Assembly: GCA_014191195.1 (NCBI GenBank)
Contig: BJGZ01000006.1
Location: forward strand, 1 to 64,000
Source: Chlorobiota bacterium
Lineage (GTDB): Bacteria; Bacteroidota; Ignavibacteria; Kapaibacteriales; UBA961
Direction of reading: 5' to 3'
Length of the DNA stretch: 64,000 nucleotides
How positions within the stretch are numbered: position 1 is the stretch's first letter; every line of letters begins with the position of its first letter. A model generated the notes under the pieces. It did no database searches and had not been told where the DNA came from. It saw only the letters and a list, made by a program, of their open reading frames with translations. The position numbers and the translations under genes are program-made. Of this stretch, positions 40,094 through 49,503 are shown piece after piece.

Positions 40094-40989
40094 CATTTTC
40101 CTAATTGTTTTAATCGTTCTAGTCTAGCAAATTCATGCTGCGCAAACCAATTATCTTCGCATAAGATAGTATATGCTGAAGCAAAGAATGGAGTAGCATC
40201 ATCAGTTTTATTGAGTGTCAACAAACATTCACCTATTTCCTCGGCAATATATCCATCATTTTCAAGATTAGCAGATTTCCTTTGTTCGGCAGATTCATAA
40301 TGTACAAGTAATGCTTCACCAATTCTTCCTAATAGACGCATCATTTTTGCTGCAGACCACTTAGCAATTAAGCTTTCTTCTAATCTTTTTCTTTCTTTAA
40401 ACCATATATCACTTTTTAAGAAACACTCTAAAGCTGCATTAAAATCTTCTTTGGAATGATATGTCCAGCCAATATTATTATACAAAGCCCCTAACCAACT
40501 TTTTGCCTTTAAATCAGTTGATTTCTCGGCATAAAGCATTGCTTTTTTATTCCATTCTAATGATTCCTCTGATTGGCATACTATTCCCAGCATATGCATA
40601 GCATCTACAGCATAAAAATCTAAAGAATGAAGTGTTGCAATGTTCAATGCAAGTAAAAAACTAGATTTACCTCTATCTGATTCTTGATGCCAGTTTTCCC
40701 ATCTTCCTTTCTCTAAAAAATATCGAGTTGAAGGCAATGGTTTGTCATTATTTTGTAATTGTTCTATAATGACAATTGCTTTTTGTAATGCTAAAGATGC
40801 TGATTCAAAATTTCTCAGCAATGTTTCGCATCTAGCAATTTGCGTAAGTAATTGAGGATAAAGGGTTTTATCTTCGTGAGTTTTAATAATGTCGATTAAA
40901 TTCCGAAATTGTTCTACTGTAATTTCAGGTTGAGAATAATTCCAAAGATGATCAAATTCTTCAGGTTTAATGGAATCAATATTCTTCAT
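40090..40989 (-). CDS. TPR-like helical repeat protein, unknown function
   Basis: 299 residues, all predicted helical, without signal peptide. Tetratricopeptide-like repeats are visible (for example YNNIGWTYHSKEDFNAALECFLKSD, split here only for description, near residues 170-195). No enzymatic motif is seen. It starts three bases after the end of the upstream ABC ATPase gene, so it belongs to the same transcript. The role is unknown. Confidence 0.65.
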   Translation of the reverse strand: MKNIDSIKPEEFDHLWNYSQPEITVEQFRNLIDIIKTHEDKTLYPQLLTQIARCETLLRNFESASLALQKAIVIIEQLQNNDKPLPSTRYFLEKGRWENWHQESDRGKSSFLLALNIATLHSLDFYAVDAMHMLGIVCQSEESLEWNKKAMLYAEKSTDLKAKSWLGALYNNIGWTYHSKEDFNAALECFLKSDIWFKERKRLEESLIAKWSAAKMMRLLGRIGEALLVHYESAEQRKSANLENDGYIAEEIGECLLTLNKTDDATPFFASAYTILCEDNWFAQHEFARLERLKQLGKC

Positions 40990-40992
40990 TAT

Positions 40993-42084
40993 TTATAATC
41001 TATTATGAGTTAAAGAAGAGAATATACAGAGTGAATCAGGTTGTATATATAGCTTAATTGCATCATCATTTTTTACTGGAAATTGTAGCGGAACTCTGAT
41101 AGATTTTAAGGAATCAGCAGATTGCACAAAAGCGATTTGTTCATGGCCATGATATTCAGTTTGATGTATCGAACATTGCCATGTTGGAGCATTTTCTAGG
41201 TGAGTTAAAGACAATTTTTCTGGTCTAATTCCTACAATAATGTTTTTATCATCGGGAATGCCATATATAAATGAATGATCCGGAATAGTAAATGAAGCTC
41301 CATTATGTAATTCTTGAAATATCAATTCATTATCAATCTTTGTGAAGCTGCCATGAAAAAAATTCATAGAAGGGCTTCCTAAGAAACCTGCTACAAATAC
41401 ATTTTGTGGATCATTATAAATATCTTGTGGCTTACCAATTTGCTGTAAAATTCCTTTATGAAGAACAGCAATGCGATCGCCCATCGTCATAGCTTCGGCC
41501 TGATCATGAGTAACATAGATACCAGTAATTCCAACTCTTTTTTGTAAAGCAACGATTTCTGATCTCATATGCATTCTAAGTTGAGCATCTAAATTAGACA
41601 AAGGTTCATCGAATAAAAAGACTCTGGGAGTTCTTATGATGGCTCTTCCAAGTGCTACTCTTTGTCTTTGTCCACCAGACAATTGTTTAGGTTTTCTGTA
41701 TAATAAATCACTTAAACCAACTTGCTCTGCTATTTCTTGTACTTTTTTTAAAATTTCATCTTTGGGGAATTTTCTTAAACTTAAAGGAAATCCTAGGTTT
41801 TCTGCTACTGTTAGATGTGGATATAAGGCATAATTTTGAAAAACCATACCAATATCTCTCATTTTTGCTGGCATATCATTAATACATACTCCATCAAAGA
41901 ACAAAGAGCCACCAGTGATATCTTCTAATCCCGCAATCATTCTAAGAACTGTACTTTTACCACAGCCTGATGGGCCTACTAGCACTAATAATTCACCTGG
42001 AATAACAGTAAGATTTAAATTTTGTATTACTGGTTTTCCAATTTCATATTCTTTATATAGGTCTTTTAGTTCTACTGTGGTCAT
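40993..42084 (-). CDS. ABC transporter ATP-binding protein, MalK/UgpC type
   Basis: 363 residues. Walker A GPSGCGKST is at 37-45, the signature LSGGQRQR starts at about 135, Walker B is FLFDEPLSNLD, and a TOBE-like domain occupies the C-terminal about 120 residues. Such ATPases drive sugar or glycerol-phosphate importers (CUT1 type), but no permease or binding-protein gene lies nearby. Its substrate therefore cannot be inferred. It is in line with the ABC exporter upstream and the TPR gene downstream. Confidence 0.9.
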   Translation of the reverse strand: MTTVELKDLYKEYEIGKPVIQNLNLTVIPGELLVLVGPSGCGKSTVLRMIAGLEDITGGSLFFDGVCINDMPAKMRDIGMVFQNYALYPHLTVAENLGFPLSLRKFPKDEILKKVQEIAEQVGLSDLLYRKPKQLSGGQRQRVALGRAIIRTPRVFLFDEPLSNLDAQLRMHMRSEIVALQKRVGITGIYVTHDQAEAMTMGDRIAVLHKGILQQIGKPQDIYNDPQNVFVAGFLGSPSMNFFHGSFTKIDNELIFQELHNGASFTIPDHSFIYGIPDDKNIIVGIRPEKLSLTHLENAPTWQCSIHQTEYHGHEQIAFVQSADSLKSIRVPLQFPVKNDDAIKLYIQPDSLCIFSSLTHNRL

Positions 42085-42155
42085 TATATTAAAATCCTGA
42101 AGTAATGGTATTGAGCAAAATACATAATTCTTTAAAAATTGCTTAAGCTAATATT

Positions 42156-43973
42156 CTATGATATTGGATTAGAATTCAATTCTGAAGAAAATTGCAAATA
42201 AGAAAGTCGGGCATATAATCCATTTACTTTCATTAATTCATCATGTGTTCCATATTCAATAATAGATCCTTTACTAAAAACAGCAATAGCATCGCATGTT
42301 CTAATTGTGGAAAGTCTATGCGCGATAATAATTGTAGTTCGATCTTTCATTAATGTTTCCAAAGCTTCTTTTATCAAATGTTCAGAAACAGAATCTAAAG
42401 AGCTAGTTGCTTCATCAAGAATTAATATTGGAGGATTTTTTAGGATAGCTCTGGCGATTGCAATTCTTTGTCTTTGGCCTCCAGACAATGTAATTCCTCT
42501 TTCACCAACTAGTGTAGAAAAACGCTCTGGGAATCTATCGATAAATTCCATGGCATTTGCCAAAATAGCAGCTTGTTCGATTTCTTTATCTGTTGCATCT
42601 GTTTTTCCATATGCAATATTTTGAGCTATAGTTCCTCCAAACAGAACGATATCTTGTGGAACAACGCCGATAGAATTTCTGATTTTTTGTAATCCCCAAT
42701 ATTCAGCAGGTATGGAATTATAGAGTATCTCGCCCTTATCAGGAGAATAAAATTGTTGAATGAGTGAAGCGGTAGTACTTTTTCCGGCACCGCTTTCTCC
42801 TACAAATGCGATACGATGTCCAGCAGGAATTGTAAGATGTATATCCTTCAAAGCTTGAATATCTTTACGATTTGGATAGTTAAAAGATACATTTTGTATG
42901 CTAATTGAATGCAGTTTTTCTGAATGTACAATTGTATTTTGAGTATCATGCTCTATTGGCTCATCGATAATTTCTCTTAATCGAACGGAAGCACCCAGAG
43001 CTTTTTGTACTTGACCAAGTAATTCTGCAAAGCTTCCCATAGCACCACCAACAAACATTGCATAAATTAAAAATGTGGCAAAGTCTCCAATAGTAATTTC
43101 ACCAGCTTGAACTAGGGAACCTCCATACCAAATTACACCAGCTATACCACCAAAAAATGCAAAAAGGATAAAGGAAACAAAAGCAGATCGAAGTTTTGCA
43201 GTATATAGAGCCAAAGTTATTGTTTGCTTTAAGGCATTTTTATACCTTATTGCTTCAAAATGCTCATTCACATAGGATTTTACACTGCTAATTGCTTGCA
43301 GAGTTTCTTCTATGATTGTTGCTGAATTAGCTAAAGCATCCTGTGTTTTAGTACTTTGTTTTCTGATAAATTTTCCAAAAACAACGGCAATCACTACTAA
43401 AACTGGTAAAGCTAATAGCACAGGTAAAGCAAGGTTTAATCCAGCAGCTAAAATAAAACCTATGCCACCAATAAGAAATATTGTTTGTCTTAATAATTCT
43501 AAAACAGTAAAAGCAAATGTTTCTTGGATTTGAGTCAAATCCGAAGATAATCGTGAAGATAATTCTCCGACACGTCGTTCAGAAAAAAAGCTCATGGGGA
43601 GTCTTATGATATGTTCAAATGAAGTAGACCTCAATTCTGCTAAAGCATATTCGGTAATCTTGGCAATAGTCATCGATGCGATAAAACGTATTGCAGATTG
43701 AATTGCAATCAAAAGAAGTAAACTTAGTGCTAATAATCCTGGGGTTAATTGTATTCCGAAAGGCATAAATGCTTTGTCTGGATGAACAAAACCATCTAAC
43801 ATTTTTCCAATAATTGCTGGAAATATTAAGCCCAATGATGCCGTAATCAACATGATGATTAATGCAATAATACCCTTGAGCGCATATGGTTTGTAGAAAG
43901 ACAATAAAAAGGATAATTGCTCTTTAGTTTCGCCTGCTTTTATCTTTGATATAGGTGTTTGTTCTGTATTCAT
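42156..43973 (-). CDS. ABC exporter, fused membrane and ATPase domains (MsbA-like)
   Basis: 605 residues. Six transmembrane helices (about 30-320) are followed by one nucleotide-binding domain. Walker A is GESGAGKST at about 393-401, the signature is LSGGQRQR, and Walker B is ILILDEATSSLD. This half-transporter should dimerise. Candidate cargoes are lipid A-core, other lipids or drugs; it cannot be decided. The N-terminal QTPISKIKAGETKEQ is a short cytoplasmic tail. Confidence 0.92.
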   Translation of the reverse strand: MNTEQTPISKIKAGETKEQLSFLLSFYKPYALKGIIALIIMLITASLGLIFPAIIGKMLDGFVHPDKAFMPFGIQLTPGLLALSLLLLIAIQSAIRFIASMTIAKITEYALAELRSTSFEHIIRLPMSFFSERRVGELSSRLSSDLTQIQETFAFTVLELLRQTIFLIGGIGFILAAGLNLALPVLLALPVLVVIAVVFGKFIRKQSTKTQDALANSATIIEETLQAISSVKSYVNEHFEAIRYKNALKQTITLALYTAKLRSAFVSFILFAFFGGIAGVIWYGGSLVQAGEITIGDFATFLIYAMFVGGAMGSFAELLGQVQKALGASVRLREIIDEPIEHDTQNTIVHSEKLHSISIQNVSFNYPNRKDIQALKDIHLTIPAGHRIAFVGESGAGKSTTASLIQQFYSPDKGEILYNSIPAEYWGLQKIRNSIGVVPQDIVLFGGTIAQNIAYGKTDATDKEIEQAAILANAMEFIDRFPERFSTLVGERGITLSGGQRQRIAIARAILKNPPILILDEATSSLDSVSEHLIKEALETLMKDRTTIIIAHRLSTIRTCDAIAVFSKGSIIEYGTHDELMKVNGLYARLSYLQFSSELNSNPIS

Positions 43974-44108
43974 GTCAATCTTCTTAGGTATAATGAGATA
44001 GAATTCTTGGTTTTATGACTTCACAATACATGTATTTGATAATACATGTGCATTATTCGTATGCTAATTTCTCATTTTTGCTATTAACATATTATACAGG
44101 ACAAAAAA

Positions 44109-44372
44109 ATGATTGCATTTTATGAAGTTTCTATAGAAGTTATCAAAGAACATTCACATGCATGGGTGGACTGGATGATTTCTATTCATATCCCTGAAGT
44201 TAAGAAATGTGGTGTATTTATTAATGCCAAACTTAGTAAAGTTACAGACCCAGTATCTGAAAGTTATGATACATTCCATATCCAGTATTCAGCTAACTCA
44301 TTGCAAGACATACAATTATATAGATCAGAATATTCGCCTGCATTACAAGCTTCTCATAATCGGATATTTTGA
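44109..44372 (+). CDS. DUF4286 family protein
   Basis: 87 residues with the pattern of DUF4286: IAFYEVSIEV at the N-terminus, then HAWVDWMISIHIPEVKKCG (aromatic, His and Pro conserved) and a FINAKLSKV strand. These small cytoplasmic proteins have a ferredoxin-like fold and no known role; they are widespread in Bacteroidota and relatives. The gene stands alone, divergent from the ABC exporter. Confidence 0.8.
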   Translation: MIAFYEVSIEVIKEHSHAWVDWMISIHIPEVKKCGVFINAKLSKVTDPVSESYDTFHIQYSANSLQDIQLYRSEYSPALQASHNRIF

Positions 44373-44503
44373 GAACACACAAATGGTATGAGAAAAGTGC
44401 TGCAATTAGAAAAAGAATTTTGCTAAGAATGCTTGTTTTTTATTTCTAATGAACATAATCAGTTATTTCAATTCATAAATCAAAACATATTTTATACATC
44501 ATT

Positions 44504-45169
44504 ATGCAACAATCAGTTTTTTCTGTACCAGAAGCTCCGCATTTAAAAATTATTGGATTTGAGGCCGGCCCTGTTGCAACGAATGGCTATATAATAGCAG
44601 ATATTAAGAGTCATGAAGCAATTATTATTGATGCGCCATATAACAGTGCAGATATTTTTGAAGCAATTCTACAGCATTATTCATTATATGCTTCTGCATT
44701 ATGGCTAACGCATTCCCATTGGGATCACACAGCAGATGCTTCTATTTTGCAAAATAAAGGACTGGAAGTCTTTTGTCATCACGATGATATCTATAGATTG
44801 ATCGATCCGATGGAGCATACATTATGGCCTTTACCATTTACTATTTATCCTGTTTCTCCGGTAGAAAAATTAATAGAAAACGAAATACTTCATTGTGGAG
44901 AATGGGGATTTAACGTGATTCATACTCCAGGCCATACAGAAGGAAGTGTCTGTTTTATCAGCGAGAAATATAATTGTGCAATAGTAGGTGATACATTATT
45001 TGCTGATAGTATTGGAAGAACTGATTTACCTGGAGGCAATACCAATCAATTAATTCATTCAATTAAAAGTAAATTATTAGTCTTATCACCAGAAACTGTG
45101 ATATTCCCAGGCCATGGAGAAATCTCTACTATTGGCCATGAACAACGATATAATCAATGTATACAATGA
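44504..45169 (+). CDS. Metallo-beta-lactamase-fold hydrolase (glyoxalase II-like)
   Basis: 221 residues. The metal site HSHWDH (70-75) is complete. The further ligands lie in HTPGHTEGS, GDTLFADSIGRTD and FPGHGE. The wording GRTDLPGGN is typical of the glyoxalase II/persulfide dioxygenase-like group with short C-termini. The probable substrate is a thioester or a related compound; the exact activity is open. Confidence 0.88.
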   Translation: MQQSVFSVPEAPHLKIIGFEAGPVATNGYIIADIKSHEAIIIDAPYNSADIFEAILQHYSLYASALWLTHSHWDHTADASILQNKGLEVFCHHDDIYRLIDPMEHTLWPLPFTIYPVSPVEKLIENEILHCGEWGFNVIHTPGHTEGSVCFISEKYNCAIVGDTLFADSIGRTDLPGGNTNQLIHSIKSKLLVLSPETVIFPGHGEISTIGHEQRYNQCIQ

Positions 45170-45225
45170 TTTTCAGGATCATTTCTGATATTCAAAGTTT
45201 TATTTTTCATTAAAATGTATTTTCC

Positions 45226-45741
45226 ATGAACAACAATTCACTTTTCATTAATAGAGTACTCACCATCATTTGTATAATTTGCATACCGATGTTCATTGGT
45301 TGCTATTCATTTACAGGTGGTTCAGTTCCTGATCATTTAAAAACTATCAGTATTGCGCCTTCAAATGATAATAGCGGATTTGGCAATCCAAGATTTCGAG
45401 ACATCCTAAATCGAAGATTGATTGACAAATTTAGAAATGATAATACACTTGTATTGGTTGAAACAAATGGTGATGCACAACTTCAATCAACAATTTCATC
45501 TATAAATGATGCAATTGTATCGGTTAGCCCCGGTGAGATTGAAAGAGAACGAAAGTTAACGGTGACAGTAGATGCTGAATACACCGATGTGGTCAAGCGT
45601 AAAACCGTTTGGAAACGTAGTTTTTCCAATTTTCAAGTGTACATTATAAGCCAAGGACAGCAAGCCCGGGAAGAAGCAGTGATTGCTGCAATTCAACAAT
45701 TAGGTGAAGATATTCTGCTTGCAGTTGTTTCCGGTTGGTAA
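45226..45741 (+). CDS. lptE: LptE-like LPS-assembly lipoprotein
   Basis: 171 residues. The signal peptide ends in a lipobox (MFIGC) followed by YSFTGGSVP, the beginning typical of LptE in Bacteroidota/Chlorobiota. It continues with HLKTISIAP, LIDKFRNDN and a beta-strand pattern to the end. LptE plugs LptD and helps insert lipopolysaccharide in the outer membrane. Its presence supports a diderm organism with LPS. It is followed after 48 bases by a glycosyltransferase. Confidence 0.85.
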   Translation: MNNNSLFINRVLTIICIICIPMFIGCYSFTGGSVPDHLKTISIAPSNDNSGFGNPRFRDILNRRLIDKFRNDNTLVLVETNGDAQLQSTISSINDAIVSVSPGEIERERKLTVTVDAEYTDVVKRKTVWKRSFSNFQVYIISQGQQAREEAVIAAIQQLGEDILLAVVSGW

Positions 45742-45789
45742 TATTGACATTTTTCTACTATTTTCATAGCTGGAGCTCTAGCTAATCTT

Positions 45790-47241
45790 ATGGAAGTTAC
45801 TTTACTTATTATTTATTTCTTTTCGCTCAGTATCTTATTTGCATTTGGATTACATGGTTTAGTGATGATTTATTTCTATCATAAAACCAGAGCATATAAT
45901 CCTCCTGTATTATTAGCTCAAACCGAATGGCCCCAAGTAACTATTCAATTGCCTGTATTTAATGAAGTATATGTAGTTGAACGCTTAGTAAAAGCGGTAT
46001 GCGAGTTGGAATATCCAATTGATAAATTAGAAATTCAATTATTAGATGATTCTACAGATGAAACCGTTGAAGTTTCGCGCAGAATTGTTTCAGAATATAC
46101 TTCTAAAGGGTTTGATATAAAGCATATTCACCGTATAGACCGTTCTGGCTTTAAAGCTGGGGCCCTTAAAAGTGGATTAGAAACTGCAAAAGGGGAATAT
46201 ATTGGAATTTTTGATGCAGATTTTGTTCCTAATACTGATTTTCTTCAAAAGACAATTCCTCATTTCCAAAATGAAAAAATCGGCATGGTTCAAACACGAT
46301 GGGAACATCTAAATGAAGATTATTCCTATTTAACCAGAGCACAAGCATTGGCTTTAGATGGCCACTTTGTGATTGAACAGCAAGTTAGAAATAAAGCTGG
46401 TTTCTTTATTAACTTTAATGGAACAGCCGGTATTTGGCGTAAATCATGTATAGAAGATGCTGGTAATTGGCATGCAGATACTTTAGCAGAAGATTTAGAT
46501 TTAAGTTATCGTGCCCAATTACGTGGCTGGAAATTTATGTTCTTAAACGATGTAACGTCACCAGCAGAATTACCAGCTGATATTAATGGCTTAAAAACTC
46601 AGCAATTCCGTTGGACAAAAGGCGCGGTTGAAACTGCGATTAAAATATTACCTATGGTATGGAAATCTGAACTTCCATTAAAAATAAAAGCAGAATGTAC
46701 TGTTCATTTAACAAGTAATATTGTATTCCCTTTTATCCTTCTTACTGCATTATTAAATGTACCTTTAGTTGTGATTAAAAATACTGTAGAAGGGTATGAT
46801 AGTATTTTTACTTTAATGGGAATATTTGTTCTTGCTTCTGTAAGTACATTTATGTTTTATATGTATGCACAAAGAGCAATTCATCTTGATTGGCGCCGTA
46901 GACTTATGCTTTTTCCTGTTTTTATGGCTGGAAGTATGGGTTTTGCTGTTAATAATACTAAAGCAGTTTTCGAGGCACTTATTGGTAAAAAATCAGCTTT
47001 TATGCGGACTCCTAAATATAAAATAGTAAATGGTAAAGATGATTGGAAGAAGAAAAAATATGTTCAAAAGCAACTTGGTGGTGCTATCATTGCTGAATTA
47101 TTTTTTACACTCTATTTTATAGTAGGTATTTCTATTTCTTTGTTTTATTTAGAAATTGCTGCGATACCTTTCCAATTGCTGTTTTTAGCTGGTTTTGGTA
47201 CAGTAGGTACTTTGAGTTTAAGACATGCTTTATCAAGATAG
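45790..47241 (+). CDS. Membrane family 2 glycosyltransferase (cellulose synthase-like)
   Basis: 483 residues. An N-terminal transmembrane helix precedes the GT2 domain with the catalytic set LLDDSTDET, FDADFVP, EDLDLSYRAQLRG and QQFRW. The C-terminal half has several transmembrane helices (about 305-400 and 430-480). This layout is that of processive or glucosylceramide-like transferases of the CESA/CsbB group, acting at the inner face of the membrane on lipid or polysaccharide acceptors. The product is unknown. Confidence 0.9.
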   Translation: MEVTLLIIYFFSLSILFAFGLHGLVMIYFYHKTRAYNPPVLLAQTEWPQVTIQLPVFNEVYVVERLVKAVCELEYPIDKLEIQLLDDSTDETVEVSRRIVSEYTSKGFDIKHIHRIDRSGFKAGALKSGLETAKGEYIGIFDADFVPNTDFLQKTIPHFQNEKIGMVQTRWEHLNEDYSYLTRAQALALDGHFVIEQQVRNKAGFFINFNGTAGIWRKSCIEDAGNWHADTLAEDLDLSYRAQLRGWKFMFLNDVTSPAELPADINGLKTQQFRWTKGAVETAIKILPMVWKSELPLKIKAECTVHLTSNIVFPFILLTALLNVPLVVIKNTVEGYDSIFTLMGIFVLASVSTFMFYMYAQRAIHLDWRRRLMLFPVFMAGSMGFAVNNTKAVFEALIGKKSAFMRTPKYKIVNGKDDWKKKKYVQKQLGGAIIAELFFTLYFIVGISISLFYLEIAAIPFQLLFLAGFGTVGTLSLRHALSR

Positions 47242-47271
47242 ATATTCTACCGATAAAATTCTGTAGTTTTG

Positions 47272-47298
47272 AAGGCGCTTTTTATAGCGCCTTTTTTA
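47272..47298 (+). terminator. Terminator after the glycosyltransferase
   Basis: The stem GGCGCT/AGCGCC (47274-47279 with 47286-47291), extended by AA/TT, is followed by six T. Confidence 0.85.
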
Positions 47299-47329
47299 TG
47301 TCCAATACCAAATAATACTGTACATTATT

Positions 47330-48316
47330 ATGAAATTAGTAAGCTTTCAACCTGCAAAAAACATTACAAGACTTGGGATATGTGTTAATGATACAATTTA
47401 TGATCTTGCTATTGCTAGATCTTTAAGTACTCTAAGTTTTACATTGCCATATCTTCCTGATGCTATCTTGCCTTTTTTAGAGCTAGGAAATGCAGCTATG
47501 AATGATGCTAGCATTCTTCATCAAGATATCATAACAGATTCTTTACAATATAATACAGCTGCCTATGCATTAAATCAAGTGCATCTATTATCTCCAATTC
47601 CTAAGCCTACTTCTATGCGAGATGGGTATGCATTTAGACAACATGTAGAAGCTGCCCGAAGAAATCGTGGATTAGATATGATTCCCGAGTTTGATGAGAT
47701 TCCAATTTTCTATTTTACCAATCATCAAGCAGTATTTGGCCCAGGTCCAATTTCTGTTCGCCCGATGCATCTTGAACAATTAGATTTTGAATTAGAAGTA
47801 GCAATCGTTATTGGAAAACAAGGATCTGATATATCTGCCAAAGATGCAGATTCTTATATAGCAGGATATATGATAATGAATGATTGGAGTGCAAGAGCAA
47901 TGCAAATGCATGAAATGAAGCTAAATCTTGGCCCAGCAAAAGGAAAAGATTTTGCAACAACTCTTGGTCCATGGCTTGTTACCAAAGATGAATTGGAATC
48001 TAAGAAAATCTCTTCTCCCAATGGCGATACTTATGATTTAGCAATGACATGCAGTATAAATGGTATGCAAGTTTCTTCTGGGAACGTTAAAGACATGAGT
48101 TGGACATTTGCTCAGATTATTGAAAGAGCAAGTTATGGTGTTACTCTCTATCCAGGAGATGTAATCGGTTCTGGCACATGTGGAACCGGATGTTTTCTCG
48201 AATTAAATGGTAGTAAAGTCTTTAATCCACCAATGTGGGTCAAAGAAGGTGATACTATCAATTGTTCGATAGATGCATTGGGTTCATTGGTAAATACTAT
48301 TGAAGTTCGGAGATAA
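47330..48316 (+). CDS. Fumarylacetoacetate hydrolase-family enzyme
   Basis: 328 residues. The catalytic and metal-binding FAH fold is visible in LDFELEVAIVIGKQG, MNDWSARAMQMHEM and GPAKGKDFATTLGPW. Family members cleave carbon-carbon bonds of beta-diketone acids or decarboxylate/isomerise products of aromatic degradation. In an organism with other amino-acid degradation genes, a place in tyrosine or homogentisate catabolism is plausible. It is followed after three bases by an SDR gene. Confidence 0.88.
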   Translation: MKLVSFQPAKNITRLGICVNDTIYDLAIARSLSTLSFTLPYLPDAILPFLELGNAAMNDASILHQDIITDSLQYNTAAYALNQVHLLSPIPKPTSMRDGYAFRQHVEAARRNRGLDMIPEFDEIPIFYFTNHQAVFGPGPISVRPMHLEQLDFELEVAIVIGKQGSDISAKDADSYIAGYMIMNDWSARAMQMHEMKLNLGPAKGKDFATTLGPWLVTKDELESKKISSPNGDTYDLAMTCSINGMQVSSGNVKDMSWTFAQIIERASYGVTLYPGDVIGSGTCGTGCFLELNGSKVFNPPMWVKEGDTINCSIDALGSLVNTIEVRR

Positions 48317-48319
48317 TTC

Positions 48320-49258
48320 ATGCCTAGAGTACTTATTACTGGTGGTGCCGGTTTTTTAGGATCACATCTTTGCGATAAATTTATCGGTAATGGCTACGAT
48401 GTTATTTGTATGGATAATCTTATCACGGGTTCTCCCGATAATATTGCTCATCTTATGGGTAATGCAAGATTTAGATTTATTCATCATGATGTAACGGAAT
48501 ATATGTACGTAGATGGAGATTTAGACGCCATTCTTCATTTTGCTTCTCCAGCTTCTCCATTAGATTATTTACGCTATCCGATACAAACATTAAAAGTAGG
48601 ATCTTTGGGTACTCATAAAGCTTTAGGATTAGCAAAAGCAAAGAAAGCTAGATTTCTTATAGCTAGTACCAGCGAAGTGTATGGAGATCCGCTTGTTCAT
48701 CCACAACAAGAAGAATATTGGGGGAATGTAAATCCTGTAGGTTCAAGAGGAGTATATGATGAGGCAAAACGCTTTAGTGAAGCTATCACTATGGCATATC
48801 ATAGATATCATGGATTGGATACAAGAATTGTAAGGATATTCAATACCTATGGACCTAAAATGCGTATTGAAGATGGCCGCGCAATCCCTGCTTTTATGTC
48901 TCAAGGATTATTAGGCGAACCTATAACTGTATTTGGTGATGGTAGCCAAACTCGCTCAATTTGCTATGTTGATGATTTAGTTGAAGGTATCTATCGTCTT
49001 TTACTCTCTGGTGAAAATAATCCGGTCAATATTGGCAATCCAGATGAGATATCTATGCTTGATTTAGCAAAGGAAATTATAGAGATTTCTGGTTCTTCAT
49101 CAGAGATTATCTTTAAAAGTCTTCCTGAAGATGATCCTAAAGTTAGGCAACCGGATATAACAAAGGCGAAACATATACTTGGCTGGGAACCAAAAGTTCA
49201 AAGACGTGAAGGTTTATTAAAAACACTAGAATATTTTCGTATGGCTTTAAAGAAGTAA
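48320..49258 (+). CDS. UDP-glucuronate decarboxylase-type SDR
   Basis: 312 residues of the extended SDR superfamily. GGAGFLGSH is the NAD motif near residue 7. [11 protein letters not shown] and the catalytic YDEAKRF closely match UDP-glucuronic acid decarboxylases (UXS), which make UDP-xylose. The C-terminal LGWEPKV is typical. Product identity would need comparison with characterised UXS enzymes. It lies directly before a small Fe-S protein gene (four-base gap). Confidence 0.85.
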   Translation: MPRVLITGGAGFLGSHLCDKFIGNGYDVICMDNLITGSPDNIAHLMGNARFRFIHHDVTEYMYVDGDLDAILHFASPASPLDYLRYPIQTLKVGSLGTHKALGLAKAKKARFLIASTSEVYGDPLVHPQQEEYWGNVNPVGSRGVYDEAKRFSEAITMAYHRYHGLDTRIVRIFNTYGPKMRIEDGRAIPAFMSQGLLGEPITVFGDGSQTRSICYVDDLVEGIYRLLLSGENNPVNIGNPDEISMLDLAKEIIEISGSSSEIIFKSLPEDDPKVRQPDITKAKHILGWEPKVQRREGLLKTLEYFRMALKK

Positions 49259-49262
49259 AGAA

Positions 49263-49502
49263 ATGAATGATATCTTTGAGAGAACCGAACAAGTAATTGC
49301 AGAAGAAATTAGACCAGCTATTCAGCGTGATGGTGGTACCATTCAACTTATTAAAATAGATGAACATGGTGTAGCTTGGGTAGAATTAAAAGGTGCTTGC
49401 GCAAAATGTAGTGCTTCTTCTCTTACTATGAGAGCTGGAGTAGAAAGAATTCTAAGAAAAAGAATATCTGCTATTTCGGCAGCAAAAATGATCAATACAT
49501 AA
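49263..49502 (+). CDS. nfu-like: NifU C-terminal (Nfu) domain protein
   Basis: 79 residues, a complete Nfu domain. The cluster-binding CxxC is Cys46-Cys49 (GACAKC), after RPAIQRDGGTIQLI. It assembles or carries [4Fe-4S] clusters to target enzymes. As a stand-alone short form it lacks the N-terminal scaffold domain. It is probably co-transcribed with the SDR gene. Confidence 0.92.
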   Translation: MNDIFERTEQVIAEEIRPAIQRDGGTIQLIKIDEHGVAWVELKGACAKCSASSLTMRAGVERILRKRISAISAAKMINT

Positions 49503-49503
49503 A

